NCBI GenBank assembly: GCA_021496925.1
Contig: CP053915.1
Location: 1,550,001 to 1,614,000 of the forward strand
From: Acidovorax sp. YS12
GTDB lineage: Bacteria; Pseudomonadota; Gammaproteobacteria; Burkholderiales; Burkholderiaceae_C
Reading direction: 5' to 3'
DNA: 64,000 bases
Below the pieces are notes generated by a model. That model saw nothing but the letters and a program-made list of their open reading frames with translations, was not told where the DNA came from and ran no database searches. Numbering within the stretch: the first letter of the stretch is position 1; every line of letters starts with the position of its first letter. A program made the position numbers and the translations under genes. Shown in pieces: positions 7,927 through 17,009 of this stretch.

Positions 7927-9275
7927 GCGGCCTCCGCGCCGAACAGGGCCGCCGCGGCCTGCGGGCTGGAGGCGAACCAGGCGTGGAAGTAGCTCGCCCG
8001 CAGGCCGCCCAGGCGGTACACGGCCTCGCCCGCATCGGGCGCGGCGTCCTGCCCTGGGCGCGCGGTGCGTGCGTCCACGGGCGCCGTGCTGTCGCAGGTG
8101 GAGTAGTGGAAGGTATGGCCGCGCAGGCAGCCCTGCGGCAGCGCCAGTTGCTGCGGCCCCAGCGCAGCCAGGCGCCGCTGCATGGCCACGCGGCCGGGCA
8201 GCAGGCCCCACAGGGGCACGGTGCGGCCGTCGTGCAGCGTGATGGCCTCGCACAGCGCCATCATGCCGCCGCACTCGGCCCACAACGGCCTGCCCGCCTG
8301 CACGTGGGCACGCAGGCTGGCCTGGAACGCGCCGTTGGCGGCCAGCGCCTCGGCATGCAGCTCGGGGTAGCCGCCGGGCAGCCAGACGGCGTCGCAGGCG
8401 GGCAGCGCGGCGTCGTGCAGCGGCGAGAAGAACACCACGCGTGCGCCCAGCTGCTGCAGCGTCTGCACGTTGCTGGGGTAGATGAAGCAGAAGGCCGCGT
8501 CGCGCGCCACGGCCACGGTGCGGCCCGCGAGCAGCGGCGCCACGGGCGGACGCGGCGGCGGCGCGGGGAAATCGACCGCGAAGCGCTGCAGGGCCTGCGC
8601 GTCCATGCGGCCCAGCGGCGTGGCGGCCAGCGCGTCGGCGGCGGCGTCCAGGCGCTGCAGCGCGTCGGGCAGCTCGTGCGCGGCCACCAGGCCCAGGTGG
8701 CGCTCGGGCAGCAGCGGCGCGCGCGCATCGTCGCCCGGCGCCAGGCGCGGCAGCGCACCGAGCCAGTCGGCATCGTCGCGCAGGCCGGCGCGCAGCATGG
8801 CTGCATGGCGCTCGCCCGCCACGCGGTTGGCCAGCACGCCGGCCCAGGGCAGGCCCTCGCGGTAATGGCGCAGGCCATGGACGATGGCGCCCAGCGTGCC
8901 GCCCATGGCGCCGGCATCGACCACCGCGAGCACGGGCATGCCAAAGCGCTGCGCCAGGTCGGCCACGCAGTCCTCGCCGTCGAACAGGCCCATCACGCCT
9001 TCGACCAGGATCAGGTCGGCCTCGCGCGCGGCGGCGTGCAGGCGCGCGGCGCAGTCGGCGGGGCCGGTCATCCACAGGTCGAGCTGCTCCACCGGCGCGC
9101 CGCTGGCGAGCTGGTGCCAGTACGGGTCGAGGTAGTCAGGCCCGCACTTGAACACGCGCACGCGCCGGCCGCGCCGCGCGTGCAGGCGCGCCAGCGCGGC
9201 CGTGACGGACGTCTTGCCCTGCCCCGAGGCAGCGGCGGAGACGACCAGGGCCGGGCAGCGTGCGCCGTGGCTCAT
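7923..9275 (-). CDS. cbiA: Cobyrinate a,c-diamide synthase
   Basis: 450-aa ATP- and glutamine-dependent amidase (CobB/CbiA) of corrin-ring biosynthesis. The N-terminal P-loop domain has SAAASGQGKTSVTAALA (about residues 13-29) and KCGPDYLDPYWH; the C-terminal class-I glutamine amidotransferase domain has WLPGGYPELHA and the nucleophile region WAECGGMMAL. It starts 4 bases after the btuB stop and overlaps cobU by 4 bases. No other ring-building cob gene is in the window, so the rest of any pathway would be elsewhere. Similar to hydrogenobyrinate a,c-diamide synthase; the aerobic/anaerobic route cannot be told from this gene. Confidence 0.9.
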   Translation of the reverse strand: MSHGARCPALVVSAAASGQGKTSVTAALARLHARRGRRVRVFKCGPDYLDPYWHQLASGAPVEQLDLWMTGPADCAARLHAAAREADLILVEGVMGLFDGEDCVADLAQRFGMPVLAVVDAGAMGGTLGAIVHGLRHYREGLPWAGVLANRVAGERHAAMLRAGLRDDADWLGALPRLAPGDDARAPLLPERHLGLVAAHELPDALQRLDAAADALAATPLGRMDAQALQRFAVDFPAPPPRPPVAPLLAGRTVAVARDAAFCFIYPSNVQTLQQLGARVVFFSPLHDAALPACDAVWLPGGYPELHAEALAANGAFQASLRAHVQAGRPLWAECGGMMALCEAITLHDGRTVPLWGLLPGRVAMQRRLAALGPQQLALPQGCLRGHTFHYSTCDSTAPVDARTARPGQDAAPDAGEAVYRLGGLRASYFHAWFASSPQAAAALFGAEAA

Positions 9276-9279
9276 GCCG

Positions 9280-11130
9280 TCACCGCGCGGGCGCCCACTT
9301 CAGGCCGACGAAGAAGGTGCGGCCGGCCGTGGCGTAGCCGCGTGCCAGCTCGTAGTCCTTGCCGGCCAGGTTGTCCAGGCGCACGACGACCTGGTAGTCG
9401 CGCGCCAGGCGGGTGCTGGCGTAGAGGTTGAGCAGGGTGTAGCCGCCGAGTTCGGTGGTGTTGGCGTTGGTGTCGTAGCGCCGGCCGGAGGCCTGTGCCT
9501 CGGCCCCCAGCGTCCAGCCCGCGAGGCGCGTGTCGGCGCCCAGCACGGCGTGCTGCTTGGCGCGGCGGCCGAGTTGCTTGCCGGTGTCGAGGTTCTTTGG
9601 ATTCTGCAGGTCGAGCGAGCCGCGCAGGTTCACGCTGCCCAGGCGGTAGGCGCCGGCCAGCGTCAGACCCTCGTAGCGCGCCTTGCCCACGTTGGCGTAG
9701 CAGCCCGGATAGGGGCCGGAGTTGCCGGGGCAGGTGCCGGTGCTGCCCTGCCAGTCGATCAGGTTGCTGACGTTGTTGCGGTACAGCGTGGCCGAGAAGT
9801 GGTTCGCGCCTTCGGCCCATTTCACGCCCAGCTCCACGTTGCGGCTGGTTTCGGGGCGCAGCGTGTCGTCGCCGTACAGGCTGAAGCGCTGGTACAGCGT
9901 GGGCGCCTTGAAGGCCGTGCCCGCCGAGGCGGTGGCACGCCAGTTCGGCGCGAAGGCGAAGCCGTAGGCCGCGCTGCCGGTGGACTTGCCGCCGAACTCG
10001 CTGTCGTCGTCATGGCGCGCGTTGAGCTGCAGCGTGTGCGCGCCCAGGCGCAGGCCCCAGCCCAGCGCCAGCGCGTTCTGCGAGCGGTTGCGCGTGCCGC
10101 TGCTGACGCTCTCGTTGGTCAGCTCGTCCTCGCGCCGCTCCAGCGCCGCCGTGAGCTGGTGCGCGCCCAGGCGCAGTTCGTTGAAGAACAGGTAGCCACG
10201 CTGGCGGGTGTCGGTGAAGTAGACCGAGGGCTTGGTCTCGTAGCGGTCGCGCGAGTCGGTGACGGACAGGCGCGTCTTGTAGCTCTCGCTCCACTGCGCC
10301 TGCCAGTTCAGGCCCAGCGTCTGCAGGCGGTGCAGGCTGCGGTCGTCTGCGGTCTTGCTCACGTCGTAGCCGCTGTCGGTGTCGTTGTAGAGGAAGTTGC
10401 CCTCTAGGCGGTGCGCGGTGTTGAGCTGCCAGCCCAGGCGGCCGCTGGCGGAAGTGGCGTGGTGGTCGTCGCGGTCGGGGTTGCCGTCCTTCTTGGCGTT
10501 GAAGCCCTTGCTGGTCTCGCGCGCAATGCCCAGGGCGTAGTCCACCGCGCCGCTGGCGCCGCTCACCCCGGCCTCGGCGCGGTAGGTGCCGTGCGTGCCC
10601 GCACCCACGCCCACGTAGGGCGCCACGCCGGGCTCACCCTTCTTGGTGAAGATCTGGATCACGCCGGCCACGGCGTCAGAGCCGTAGATGGCGGCGGCCG
10701 GGCCGCGCAGCACTTCGATGCGCTCGACCTGCTCCAGCGGGATCGCCTCCCAGGTGGTGCCACCCGAGCCGGCCTGCGAATCGACGCGCACGCCGTCGAT
10801 GTAGACGGCGGTGAAGCGCGTCTCGGCGCCGCGCACGTACATGCTGGTGGTGCCGCCCGGGCCGCCAGTGCGGCCCATCTCGATGCCCGGCAGGCGCGCC
10901 AGCACGTCGCCCAGCCCGGTGGCGCCGCTTTGCTCGATGGTTTCACGGTCGACGACGGACACGTCGGCCACGACGTCGGTCAACGGCTGCGCGGTGCGCG
11001 TGGCCGTGACCACGACCTCTTTCAGAGCAGGGGCAGTGCCCTCCTGGGCCTGGGCGGTACAGGCGGCCATGGCGGCCAGGGCCAGCGCGGCAGGACGCAG
11101 TGCGCCAGCGCGGAAGGACGAATTCATCAT
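9280..11130 (-). CDS. btuB: TonB-dependent cobalamin outer-membrane receptor
   Basis: 616-aa TonB-dependent receptor. Signal peptide (about residues 1-28, ending AQAQ), a TonB-box-like segment KEVVVTATRT (38-47), a plug domain with LPGIEMGRTGG and VERIEVLRGPAAAIYGSDAVAGVI, then a 22-strand-type barrel ending in a C-terminal aromatic-rich strand (TFFVGLKWAPAR). Length matches E. coli BtuB. Two ATG codons (11130, 11127) are possible starts. Controlled by the cobalamin riboswitch directly upstream, which is the main evidence for the substrate. Confidence 0.92.
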   Translation of the reverse strand: MMNSSFRAGALRPAALALAAMAACTAQAQEGTAPALKEVVVTATRTAQPLTDVVADVSVVDRETIEQSGATGLGDVLARLPGIEMGRTGGPGGTTSMYVRGAETRFTAVYIDGVRVDSQAGSGGTTWEAIPLEQVERIEVLRGPAAAIYGSDAVAGVIQIFTKKGEPGVAPYVGVGAGTHGTYRAEAGVSGASGAVDYALGIARETSKGFNAKKDGNPDRDDHHATSASGRLGWQLNTAHRLEGNFLYNDTDSGYDVSKTADDRSLHRLQTLGLNWQAQWSESYKTRLSVTDSRDRYETKPSVYFTDTRQRGYLFFNELRLGAHQLTAALERREDELTNESVSSGTRNRSQNALALGWGLRLGAHTLQLNARHDDDSEFGGKSTGSAAYGFAFAPNWRATASAGTAFKAPTLYQRFSLYGDDTLRPETSRNVELGVKWAEGANHFSATLYRNNVSNLIDWQGSTGTCPGNSGPYPGCYANVGKARYEGLTLAGAYRLGSVNLRGSLDLQNPKNLDTGKQLGRRAKQHAVLGADTRLAGWTLGAEAQASGRRYDTNANTTELGGYTLLNLYASTRLARDYQVVVRLDNLAGKDYELARGYATAGRTFFVGLKWAPAR

Positions 11131-11229
11131 AGGGAATCAGAGTCAGCAGGGTTACCCGTGCCGGCCTCCCCGCCAGCGTTGGGTGATACAGCCGCGCACG
11201 CACTGAAAACCAGGCGCGGGCAACCTCCA

Positions 11230-11445
11230 TGTTGGCCGGTATCCGGGCTGGCGGAACACGCTCCAGCGCCTTCCCGCAGCGCTTGTTCAAGGCGCGCAGT
11301 GGCTGTGTGCTGGAGAGGGAATCGGCATGCGACTCGTCCGCTGACCGTTGCGGGGGCAGCGCAGGCCCGGAGGGCCCTTGGCGGGCCTCCTCCCTGCTTC
11401 CCGTTGAACTGCGGCCTGTGAACCACGCCGCGAGCACCAACGGAA
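11230..11445 (-). promoter_or_regulatory. Cobalamin (AdoCbl) riboswitch
   Basis: In the minus-strand leader of btuB the order of conserved elements fits a cobalamin riboswitch: GGTGCTC near the 5' end, CTGCCCCCGCAACGGTCAGCG in the core, GCCACTG, GGGAAGGCG and the B12-box-like AGCCCGGATACCGGCC (plus-strand 11234-11249). It ends about 100 bases before the btuB start, leaving room for an expression platform. High cobalamin would be expected to shut down the whole btuB-cbiA-cobU-btuFCD operon. Confidence 0.92.
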
Positions 11446-11479
11446 GCGATTTTACGTGCAATTACACACAGCGCACGCC

Positions 11480-11485
11480 TACAAT
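11480..11485 (+). promoter_or_regulatory. Candidate -10 box for zapB-like/zapA
   Basis: TACAAT 11 bases before the zapB-like start, implying a very short leader. No good -35 hexamer is visible 17 bases upstream. The same CCTACAAT context occurs before the 6S RNA. Confidence 0.45.
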
Positions 11486-11495
11486 CGCCTGTTCT

Positions 11496-11717
11496 ATGGC
11501 CTCACCGTCCCCCTTCGATCTGATCGCCGAGCGCGTCGAGCGCCTGCTGCTGCGCCACGCCGAACTGCAGCGCACCAACGCCCTGCTGTCCGAGCAGGTG
11601 GCGGCCCTGGCCCAGGAGCGCGACGCACTCAAGTCCCGCCTCGGCGCCGCGCGCGCCCGGGTCGATGCCCTGCTGGAACGCCTGCCCGGGAACGTTCCCC
11701 ACAAGGAGTCGGAATGA
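11496..11717 (+). CDS. Small coiled-coil cell-division protein, ZapB-like (TIGR02449 type)
   Basis: 73-aa almost entirely helical protein with leucine heptads (LIAERVERLLLRHAELQRT, LLSEQVAALAQERDALKSRL). Similar small proteins occur directly before zapA in many beta- and gammaproteobacteria and are annotated TIGR02449 or ZapB-like, likely stabilising the Z-ring. Its TGA overlaps the zapA ATG (ATGA, 11714-11717), so the two are probably made together. Function is inferred from synteny and the coiled-coil pattern. Confidence 0.75.
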   Translation: MASPSPFDLIAERVERLLLRHAELQRTNALLSEQVAALAQERDALKSRLGAARARVDALLERLPGNVPHKESE

Positions 11718-12040
11718 AGCAGATCGAGGTCCAGATCCTGCAGCAAAGCTACCTGCTGGCCTGCCCCGAAGGGCATGAGTCGCGCCTGCTCGAAGCCGTG
11801 GAGCGCGTGGACACGGCCATGACCCGCATCCGCGACGCGGGCAAGGTGCGCGCGCGCGAGCGCATCGCCGTGCTGGCGGCCCTGAACATGGCCTTCGAGA
11901 TCGCCGACCGCGACAGCGCACTGGCGGCGGCACAGCCGTCCGGCGGCAGCGCGGAAACCCCTTCGGCCGACGTGGAGCGCGCCCAGGCCCTGGCACAGCG
12001 CCTGGACCAGGCCCTGGGCACCGACGGGCAGCTGTTCTGA
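11714..12040 (+). CDS. zapA: Cell division protein ZapA
   Basis: 108-aa ZapA homologue that cross-links FtsZ protofilaments. It has the N-terminal globular IEVQILQQSYLLACPEGHE segment and a C-terminal coiled-coil helix (ARERIAVLAALNMAFEIADR onwards). The start overlaps the preceding small coiled-coil gene by 4 bases. The 6S RNA follows 36 bases after the stop, the usual proteobacterial arrangement of zapA and ssrS. Confidence 0.9.
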   Translation: MKQIEVQILQQSYLLACPEGHESRLLEAVERVDTAMTRIRDAGKVRARERIAVLAALNMAFEIADRDSALAAAQPSGGSAETPSADVERAQALAQRLDQALGTDGQLF

Positions 12041-12065
12041 CGGTTCCGGCGGCCGCATCTGGCCC

Positions 12066-12071
12066 TACAAT
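12066..12071 (+). promoter_or_regulatory. -10 box of the 6S RNA promoter
   Basis: TACAAT 6-7 bases before the presumed 5' end of 6S RNA at about 12077; no clear -35 hexamer. Confidence 0.55.
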
Positions 12072-12076
12072 GCAGA

Positions 12077-12250
12077 TGTCCGTGGTGCTGCCGGGCTTTA
12101 TATTTCCTTGAACCAATGCTCCCTGAGCACGGGCTTGGTACATTGCCTGGTGAGCGTGATCATCTCGCGTCAGATGAACCCAACGTCAGGTTGCCCTCGC
12201 CCACCTGAACCCCCGGTTCAGGATGCCGGTCCGGTGGCATTCACGGACAC
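12077..12250 (+). ncRNA. ssrS: 6S RNA
   Basis: Long self-complementary transcript following zapA. The ends pair (TGTCCGTG at 12077 with CACGGACA ending 12249), followed by further closing pairs (GCTGCCGG with CCGGTCCGGTGGC). The 3' arm contains CACCTGAACCCCCGGTTCAGG, resembling the E. coli 6S 3' hairpin. A large internal bubble (around CTTGAACCAATGC and GGTACATTGCC) would mimic an open promoter and bind sigma-70 RNA polymerase. Position after zapA and the -10 box upstream both agree. Exact ends are estimates. Confidence 0.88.
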
Positions 12251-12298
12251 CTTTCTTCCCGGCCCGCCCCGCACGCGCGGCTGCACCCCCTCCTCCCC

Positions 12299-13114
12299 AT
12301 GATCGACCCACTCCTGCTCGCGCAACTGGCGGCGCTCGGCCTGTGCACCGGCTTCCTGGCCGGCCTGCTGGGCATCGGCGGCGGCATGCTGCTGGTGCCT
12401 TTCCTCACGTACTTCCTGGGCCAGCGCATGGTGGCGCCGGACCTGGCGGTGAAGATGGCGATCGCCACCTCGATGGCGACGATCATGTTCACGTCGGTCT
12501 CCAGCGTGCGCGCGCACCACAAGCGCGGCGCCGTGCGCTGGGACCTGGTGCTGCGCCTGGCGCCTGGCATCGCGCTGGGCGGGCTGCTGGCCAGCCTGGG
12601 CGTGTTCGCCTTGCTCAAGGGGCGCTTCCTGGCGCTGTTCTTCGGTCTGTTCGTGGGCTTCTCGGCGTTCCAGATGTACAAGGGCAGCAAGCCCGCGCCA
12701 GCGCGCCAGATGCCCGGCACGGCCGGCCAGACGGCGGCGGGGGGCGTCATCGGCTTCCTCTCGGGCCTGGTGGGCGCTGGCGGCGGCTTCGTCAGCGTGC
12801 CGTTCATGACCTGGTGCAACGTGCCCATCCACAACGCCGTGGCGACCAGCGCGGCGCTGGGCTTTCCGATCGCCCTGGCGAACGTGCTCGGCTACGTGAT
12901 CGGCGGGCAGTCGGTGGCGGGGCTGCCCCCGGCCTCGCTGGGGTACGTGTGGCTGCCTGGCCTCGCGGCCATCGCCGCGTGCAGCGTGCTCACCGCGCCG
13001 CTGGGCGCACGCGCCGCCCACGCGCTGCCAGTGCAGCAGCTCAAGCGCGTATTCGCCGGCCTGCTGCTGTGCCTGGCGCTCTACATGCTCTGGAAGGGCT
13101 GGACGGCAGCCTGA
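12299..13114 (+). CDS. TauE/SafE (TSUP) family permease
   Basis: 271-aa inner-membrane protein with about eight helices in two repeated halves, each opened by a glycine-rich motif (GFLAGLLGIGGGMLLVPFL and GFLSGLVGAGGGFVSVPFM). This is the TSUP family, moving sulfur compounds or organic anions out of the cell, often sulfite, sulfoacetate or taurine-related. No neighbouring gene indicates a substrate. The ATG at 12299 begins right after the 6S RNA region. Confidence 0.82.
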   Translation: MIDPLLLAQLAALGLCTGFLAGLLGIGGGMLLVPFLTYFLGQRMVAPDLAVKMAIATSMATIMFTSVSSVRAHHKRGAVRWDLVLRLAPGIALGGLLASLGVFALLKGRFLALFFGLFVGFSAFQMYKGSKPAPARQMPGTAGQTAAGGVIGFLSGLVGAGGGFVSVPFMTWCNVPIHNAVATSAALGFPIALANVLGYVIGGQSVAGLPPASLGYVWLPGLAAIAACSVLTAPLGARAAHALPVQQLKRVFAGLLLCLALYMLWKGWTAA

Positions 13115-13130
13115 TCCTGGGTTTGCAGCA

Positions 13131-13172
13131 AAAAACGGCTCCGGCCCTTTGCTGGCAAGCGCTGGCAGCTAT
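13131..13172 (-). repeat. Dispersed ~40-bp repeat (family S)
   Basis: Minus-strand copy with GCTCCGGCCCTTTGCTGG, then CAAGCGCTGGCAGCTAT, flanked by poly-A tracts. It lies between the convergent TSUP and PAS-GGDEF-EAL genes. Confidence 0.65.
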
Positions 13173-13182
13173 CAAAAAAGAG

Positions 13183-15618
13183 TCAGCTTGGCTGTACGGG
13201 CAACGCCTTGACCTGCCGCTGCGCCAGGAAGGCGCGGAACGCCCCGGCCTCCAGCGCCGGAGCGCACAGGTAGCCCTGGTACTGCTGGCAGCGCATGCCG
13301 ATGAGCGCGGCGCGCTGCGCCTCGGTCTCCACGCCCTCCGCCATGACCGCGATGCCCAGCGCCTGCCCCATGCTGACGATGGCGCTGACGATGGCCCGGT
13401 CGCCCTCGTCGTCGGGCAGCCCGCGCACGAAGGACTGGTCGATCTTGAGCTTGTGGATGGGCAGTTTCTTCAGGTAGGCCAGGCTGGAGTAGCCCGTACC
13501 GAAGTCGTCGAGCACCAGCCCTACGCCGAGCGCCGCCAGGGCGCCAAGCCGCTGCGCCATCTCCTGCGCATCCTGCAGCAGGATGGTCTCGGTGATTTCC
13601 AGCTCCAGCCATGCGGGCGGCAGCCCCTCGGCTTCGAGCAGGCGCATCAGGCGCTCGACGAAGTCGGGCTGGCGGAACTCCAGCGCCGAGACGTTGACGG
13701 ACAGGCGCACCGGGCGGCCCGCCTGCATCCACCGCACCGCCTCGCGCACCGATTGCTCCAGCACCCAGGCGCCCAGCGTGACGATGTAGCCCGACTCCTC
13801 GGCCAGGGGGATGAAGACCGAGGGCGACACGGCGCCGAACTCCGGGTCACTCCAGCGCAGCAGCGCCTCGGCCCCGACGATGCAGCCGGTGTCGATGCAC
13901 ACCAGGGGCTGGTAATGCACCGCCATGCGCCCATGCTGCAGTGCCTGGCGCATGGCATGCTCCAGCTGCATGCGCGACAGCAGGCCCGCGTTCATCTGCG
14001 GCTGGTAGAAGCCGTAGGCGCCACGCCCCCGCTCCTTCACGCGGTACATCGCCGTGTCCGCCTGCTTGATCAGTTCGTCCAGGGTGTCGCCGTCCTGCGG
14101 GAACAGGGCCATGCCGATGCTGCACTGGATGGACAGCCCCATGCCATCGAGCGCGAAGGGGCGCAGCATGTCGTCGATCATGCGCTGCGCCACGCCCTCG
14201 GCCACGGCGGCGTCGCCGCCATGAAGATAGACGACGAACTCATCGCCGCCCAGGCGCGACAGCATGTCGGTCTGGCGCAGGCAGGCCTGCAGGCGCTGCG
14301 CCACCAGCTGCAGCACCCGGTCGCCGAACGGATGGCCCAGCGAATCGTTGATGATCTTGAACCGGTCGAGGTCCATGAACAGGATGGCAAAGCCGGTGCC
14401 GTTGCGCCGCGCCTCGCCAATGGCGTGCTCGACGCGCTGCGCCAGCATCAGGCGGTTGGGCAGGCCCGTGAGCGCGTCGCGGTAGGCCAGCTCCTCGATG
14501 CGCTTTTGCGCAGCGTGCTGCGCCGTGAGGTCGCGCATGAAGCCAATGCTTTGCACGATGGTTCCGCTGTCATCGCGCAAGGCGACCCACGACAGGTGCA
14601 CCGCGCAGGGCTCAGCCGCGGCACGCGGCAGGCGCAGTTCGCCCTCCCAAAAGCCCTCGTGCTCCCAGCCGGTGAGCACCTGGGCCATGAAATCCGTGCA
14701 AGCGCCGGCATCGAACAAGGCGGCCGCGGGCTGGCCATTGAGGGCGGCACCGCTCTTCCCCACCAGGCGCTCGCAGCCGGGGTTCATGCGCATGAGGCGG
14801 TGCTGGCTGTCAGCGATGAAGATCGCATCCAGGCTGGACTCGAACACCCGCGCGGCCAGGCGCAGTCCGGCCTGGATCTCGGCCTGGTGCGTGATGTCGC
14901 GGAACGAGAACACCCGGCCCACGGGCAAGCCACGGCTGAGCTGCGGCACGCAGCGGCGCTCCACGACCAGGCCGGAGCGCAAGGTCAGGATGTCGGTGCT
15001 CTCGTGCATGGGGTCGCGGGCAATGGCATCGAGCCGTTCGCGGTACAGCCCGGCATCCGCCACCTGCTCTGCCATGTGCCGCTGCACCGCGGCATCGTCG
15101 CGGTGCACGAGCAGGCCGCGCGGCATGCTCCACAGCGCAGCCAGGCGCTGGTTGAAAGCGCGCACACGGCCGTCCATGCCGCATACCAGCATGCCGTCGG
15201 CGGCGGAATCGAGCGTGGCGCGCAGCTCCGAGAGCAGGGTTTCCAGCTCGCGCTCGCTGGCCTGCTGTTCGCTGCGGTCGAGCATCGTGACCATCAGCGC
15301 CGGCCCGTCGGGAAGCGCGATGCGCTGCACGCGCTGCTCCACGGGCACGAGCTTGCCGTCGCTGCGCAAGACCTGCGTGAAGGACTGGAAGCCGTCGCGC
15401 GCCGCGACGGTCTCCGTGCTCCACAGGGCCTGGTCCTGCGGCGTTGCGGCCAGATGCTGCATCGACCGGCCCAGCATCGCCTCCGGCGGCAGGCCTGCGA
15501 GCTTGCTGGCAGCGCGGTTGACCAGCGCAATCGTCAGCGACGCTTCATGCACCAGCCACACCGCCTCGAACAATGCATCCAGGGCCGTCTGCCAGGCGGA
15601 GGCGCTCAGCGGCAGCAT
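13183..15618 (-). CDS. PAS-GGDEF-EAL c-di-GMP signalling protein
   Basis: 811 aa. Three PAS-like modules (about residues 10-110, 150-245, 265-375), then GGDEF with an intact RLGGDEFVVYL and MDLDRFKIINDSLGHP, then EAL with GAEALLRW, ELEITETIL, LDDFGTGYSSL and KLKIDQSF. Both catalytic signatures look intact, so net activity cannot be predicted. No membrane segment; a soluble sensor is likely. The ATG at 15618 shares one base with the stop of the upstream HD-GYP gene (TGATG), so the two are probably co-translated and act on the same c-di-GMP pool. Confidence 0.88.
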   Translation of the reverse strand: MLPLSASAWQTALDALFEAVWLVHEASLTIALVNRAASKLAGLPPEAMLGRSMQHLAATPQDQALWSTETVAARDGFQSFTQVLRSDGKLVPVEQRVQRIALPDGPALMVTMLDRSEQQASERELETLLSELRATLDSAADGMLVCGMDGRVRAFNQRLAALWSMPRGLLVHRDDAAVQRHMAEQVADAGLYRERLDAIARDPMHESTDILTLRSGLVVERRCVPQLSRGLPVGRVFSFRDITHQAEIQAGLRLAARVFESSLDAIFIADSQHRLMRMNPGCERLVGKSGAALNGQPAAALFDAGACTDFMAQVLTGWEHEGFWEGELRLPRAAAEPCAVHLSWVALRDDSGTIVQSIGFMRDLTAQHAAQKRIEELAYRDALTGLPNRLMLAQRVEHAIGEARRNGTGFAILFMDLDRFKIINDSLGHPFGDRVLQLVAQRLQACLRQTDMLSRLGGDEFVVYLHGGDAAVAEGVAQRMIDDMLRPFALDGMGLSIQCSIGMALFPQDGDTLDELIKQADTAMYRVKERGRGAYGFYQPQMNAGLLSRMQLEHAMRQALQHGRMAVHYQPLVCIDTGCIVGAEALLRWSDPEFGAVSPSVFIPLAEESGYIVTLGAWVLEQSVREAVRWMQAGRPVRLSVNVSALEFRQPDFVERLMRLLEAEGLPPAWLELEITETILLQDAQEMAQRLGALAALGVGLVLDDFGTGYSSLAYLKKLPIHKLKIDQSFVRGLPDDEGDRAIVSAIVSMGQALGIAVMAEGVETEAQRAALIGMRCQQYQGYLCAPALEAGAFRAFLAQRQVKALPVQPS

Positions 15619-16877
15619 CAGGCGCCCACCTCGGCTGCGCCCAGGCCCACCGCGCGTTCGAAAAAGTAGCACACCCGTTTGCGCGGCGACAGATAGTCGA
15701 GCGCGTCGCGCGGCAGCTGTGCGGGGCGCAGGCTGCGGCGGATTCCCAGCTCGGGCGAGCGTTCCAGATCCAGCACCAGCGCCTGCTCCTTGGGCACCTG
15801 CGGGTCGTACAGCACGACCCGCGGCCGCAGCGGGCGCGAGGAGTTGACGGACACCACGATGGCATAGCCGTCGTTCACCAGTTGCACCACGGAGCCAGGC
15901 GGGTACACCCCCATCATGCGGATGAAGGCTCCCAGCAGCACGGGGTCGAACTTGGACTGGCACTGCGCGAACATGACCGACAGCGCCTCATGCGGCGTGA
16001 GCGCCTCGCCCCCATGCGACGGGTTGCACAGGCGGTCGTAGTGGTTGACCAGGGCGAGTATCTGTCCGTGCTGCCCCAGGTCCTCGCCCAGCAGGCTCAG
16101 CGGGAACCCCGAGCCATCGGTCCGCTCATGGTGCTGGGCGATGGCCGTGACCACCGACACCGGCAGCCGCATGCGCTCCGCCAACGCCACCGATTCCCCG
16201 ACGTGGCTGCGGTAGCGCTCCATGTCAGCCACCGACAGGTGGGCATAGGGCTCGTTGACGTGCAATGGCAGGGCCTGCTTGCCCAGGTCATGCAGCAGGG
16301 CGGCCGTACCCAATTCGCGCAGCGCCTGGCCCGGCAGCGCCAGCGCCCGCCCCAGCAACAGGCACAGCACCATCACATTCACCGGATGCTGTGCGCTGCG
16401 CACGCCGACATCCTCGGACAGCAAGCGGATCACGGAATCTCCGTGGCTGAGCAGTTCCTCCACGCAGTTGCCGATGAGACCCGTCGTCAATTCGCGCGCC
16501 GCCTCGGGCTGCAGGGCCACGGCCTGGCCAATCTGCTGGTAGCTGCGCGTGGCCTCGCCGAAGCTGCGCTCACAGGACTGCAGTTCCTGGCACTGCAGTT
16601 CGAGCGCCTGGCGCAGCGCCTGGACGCCTGCGCTCTCCACCACTGCGGGTTCGTCCGCCGGAGCAGCTTCACCCGCGCTTTCGGCTACGACAGGGTCGCT
16701 CTTGGCGGGAAAGTACCGGACCTGGGCCAGATTCAAGGCCCGCAGCGCCTCGATCTGTTCCGCCGAAGCCACCCGGAAACTGCTGACGGGAAAAGGATGG
16801 TTCATCCAGCCCACGTCCAGCTGGATGTACATGCCAATGCGCAATCGGCTGATATCGATAAGAACAGAGTGGCTCAC
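15618..16877 (-). CDS. HD-GYP domain phosphodiesterase (DUF3391 N-terminus)
   Basis: 419 aa. N-terminal DUF3391-like segment beginning LIDISRLRIGMYIQLDVGWMNHPF, a variable linker, then an HD-GYP domain with HDLGK (about residue 195) and HHERTDGSGFP (about 247), i.e. the GYP signature with Phe for Tyr. HD-GYP proteins hydrolyse c-di-GMP, typically to GMP. A C-terminal segment of ~70 residues follows. First gene of a two-gene unit with the PAS-GGDEF-EAL protein. Catalytic His/Asp ligands are present; the Tyr-to-Phe change is conservative. Confidence 0.88.
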   Translation of the reverse strand: MSHSVLIDISRLRIGMYIQLDVGWMNHPFPVSSFRVASAEQIEALRALNLAQVRYFPAKSDPVVAESAGEAAPADEPAVVESAGVQALRQALELQCQELQSCERSFGEATRSYQQIGQAVALQPEAARELTTGLIGNCVEELLSHGDSVIRLLSEDVGVRSAQHPVNVMVLCLLLGRALALPGQALRELGTAALLHDLGKQALPLHVNEPYAHLSVADMERYRSHVGESVALAERMRLPVSVVTAIAQHHERTDGSGFPLSLLGEDLGQHGQILALVNHYDRLCNPSHGGEALTPHEALSVMFAQCQSKFDPVLLGAFIRMMGVYPPGSVVQLVNDGYAIVVSVNSSRPLRPRVVLYDPQVPKEQALVLDLERSPELGIRRSLRPAQLPRDALDYLSPRKRVCYFFERAVGLGAAEVGA

Positions 16878-17009
16878 TGGATGCGCGCCCGGAATCGCCT
16901 CCTGGGCGGCTGGAAATAGGTCGCTAGATTATCTCTACTTCCCTTGGGGCGAGAGGCAAACTCCCTGCCGGTGTGCGAGCTTGCAACATTGGCTTTTACA
17001 GGCGGGTTA

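Noticed and set aside
12223..15669. Very long plus-strand open frame (1148 codons) across the TSUP and GGDEF-EAL genes
   Set aside because: High-GC antisense/out-of-frame shadow: low complexity, no domain, and it crosses two well-supported genes on different strands.
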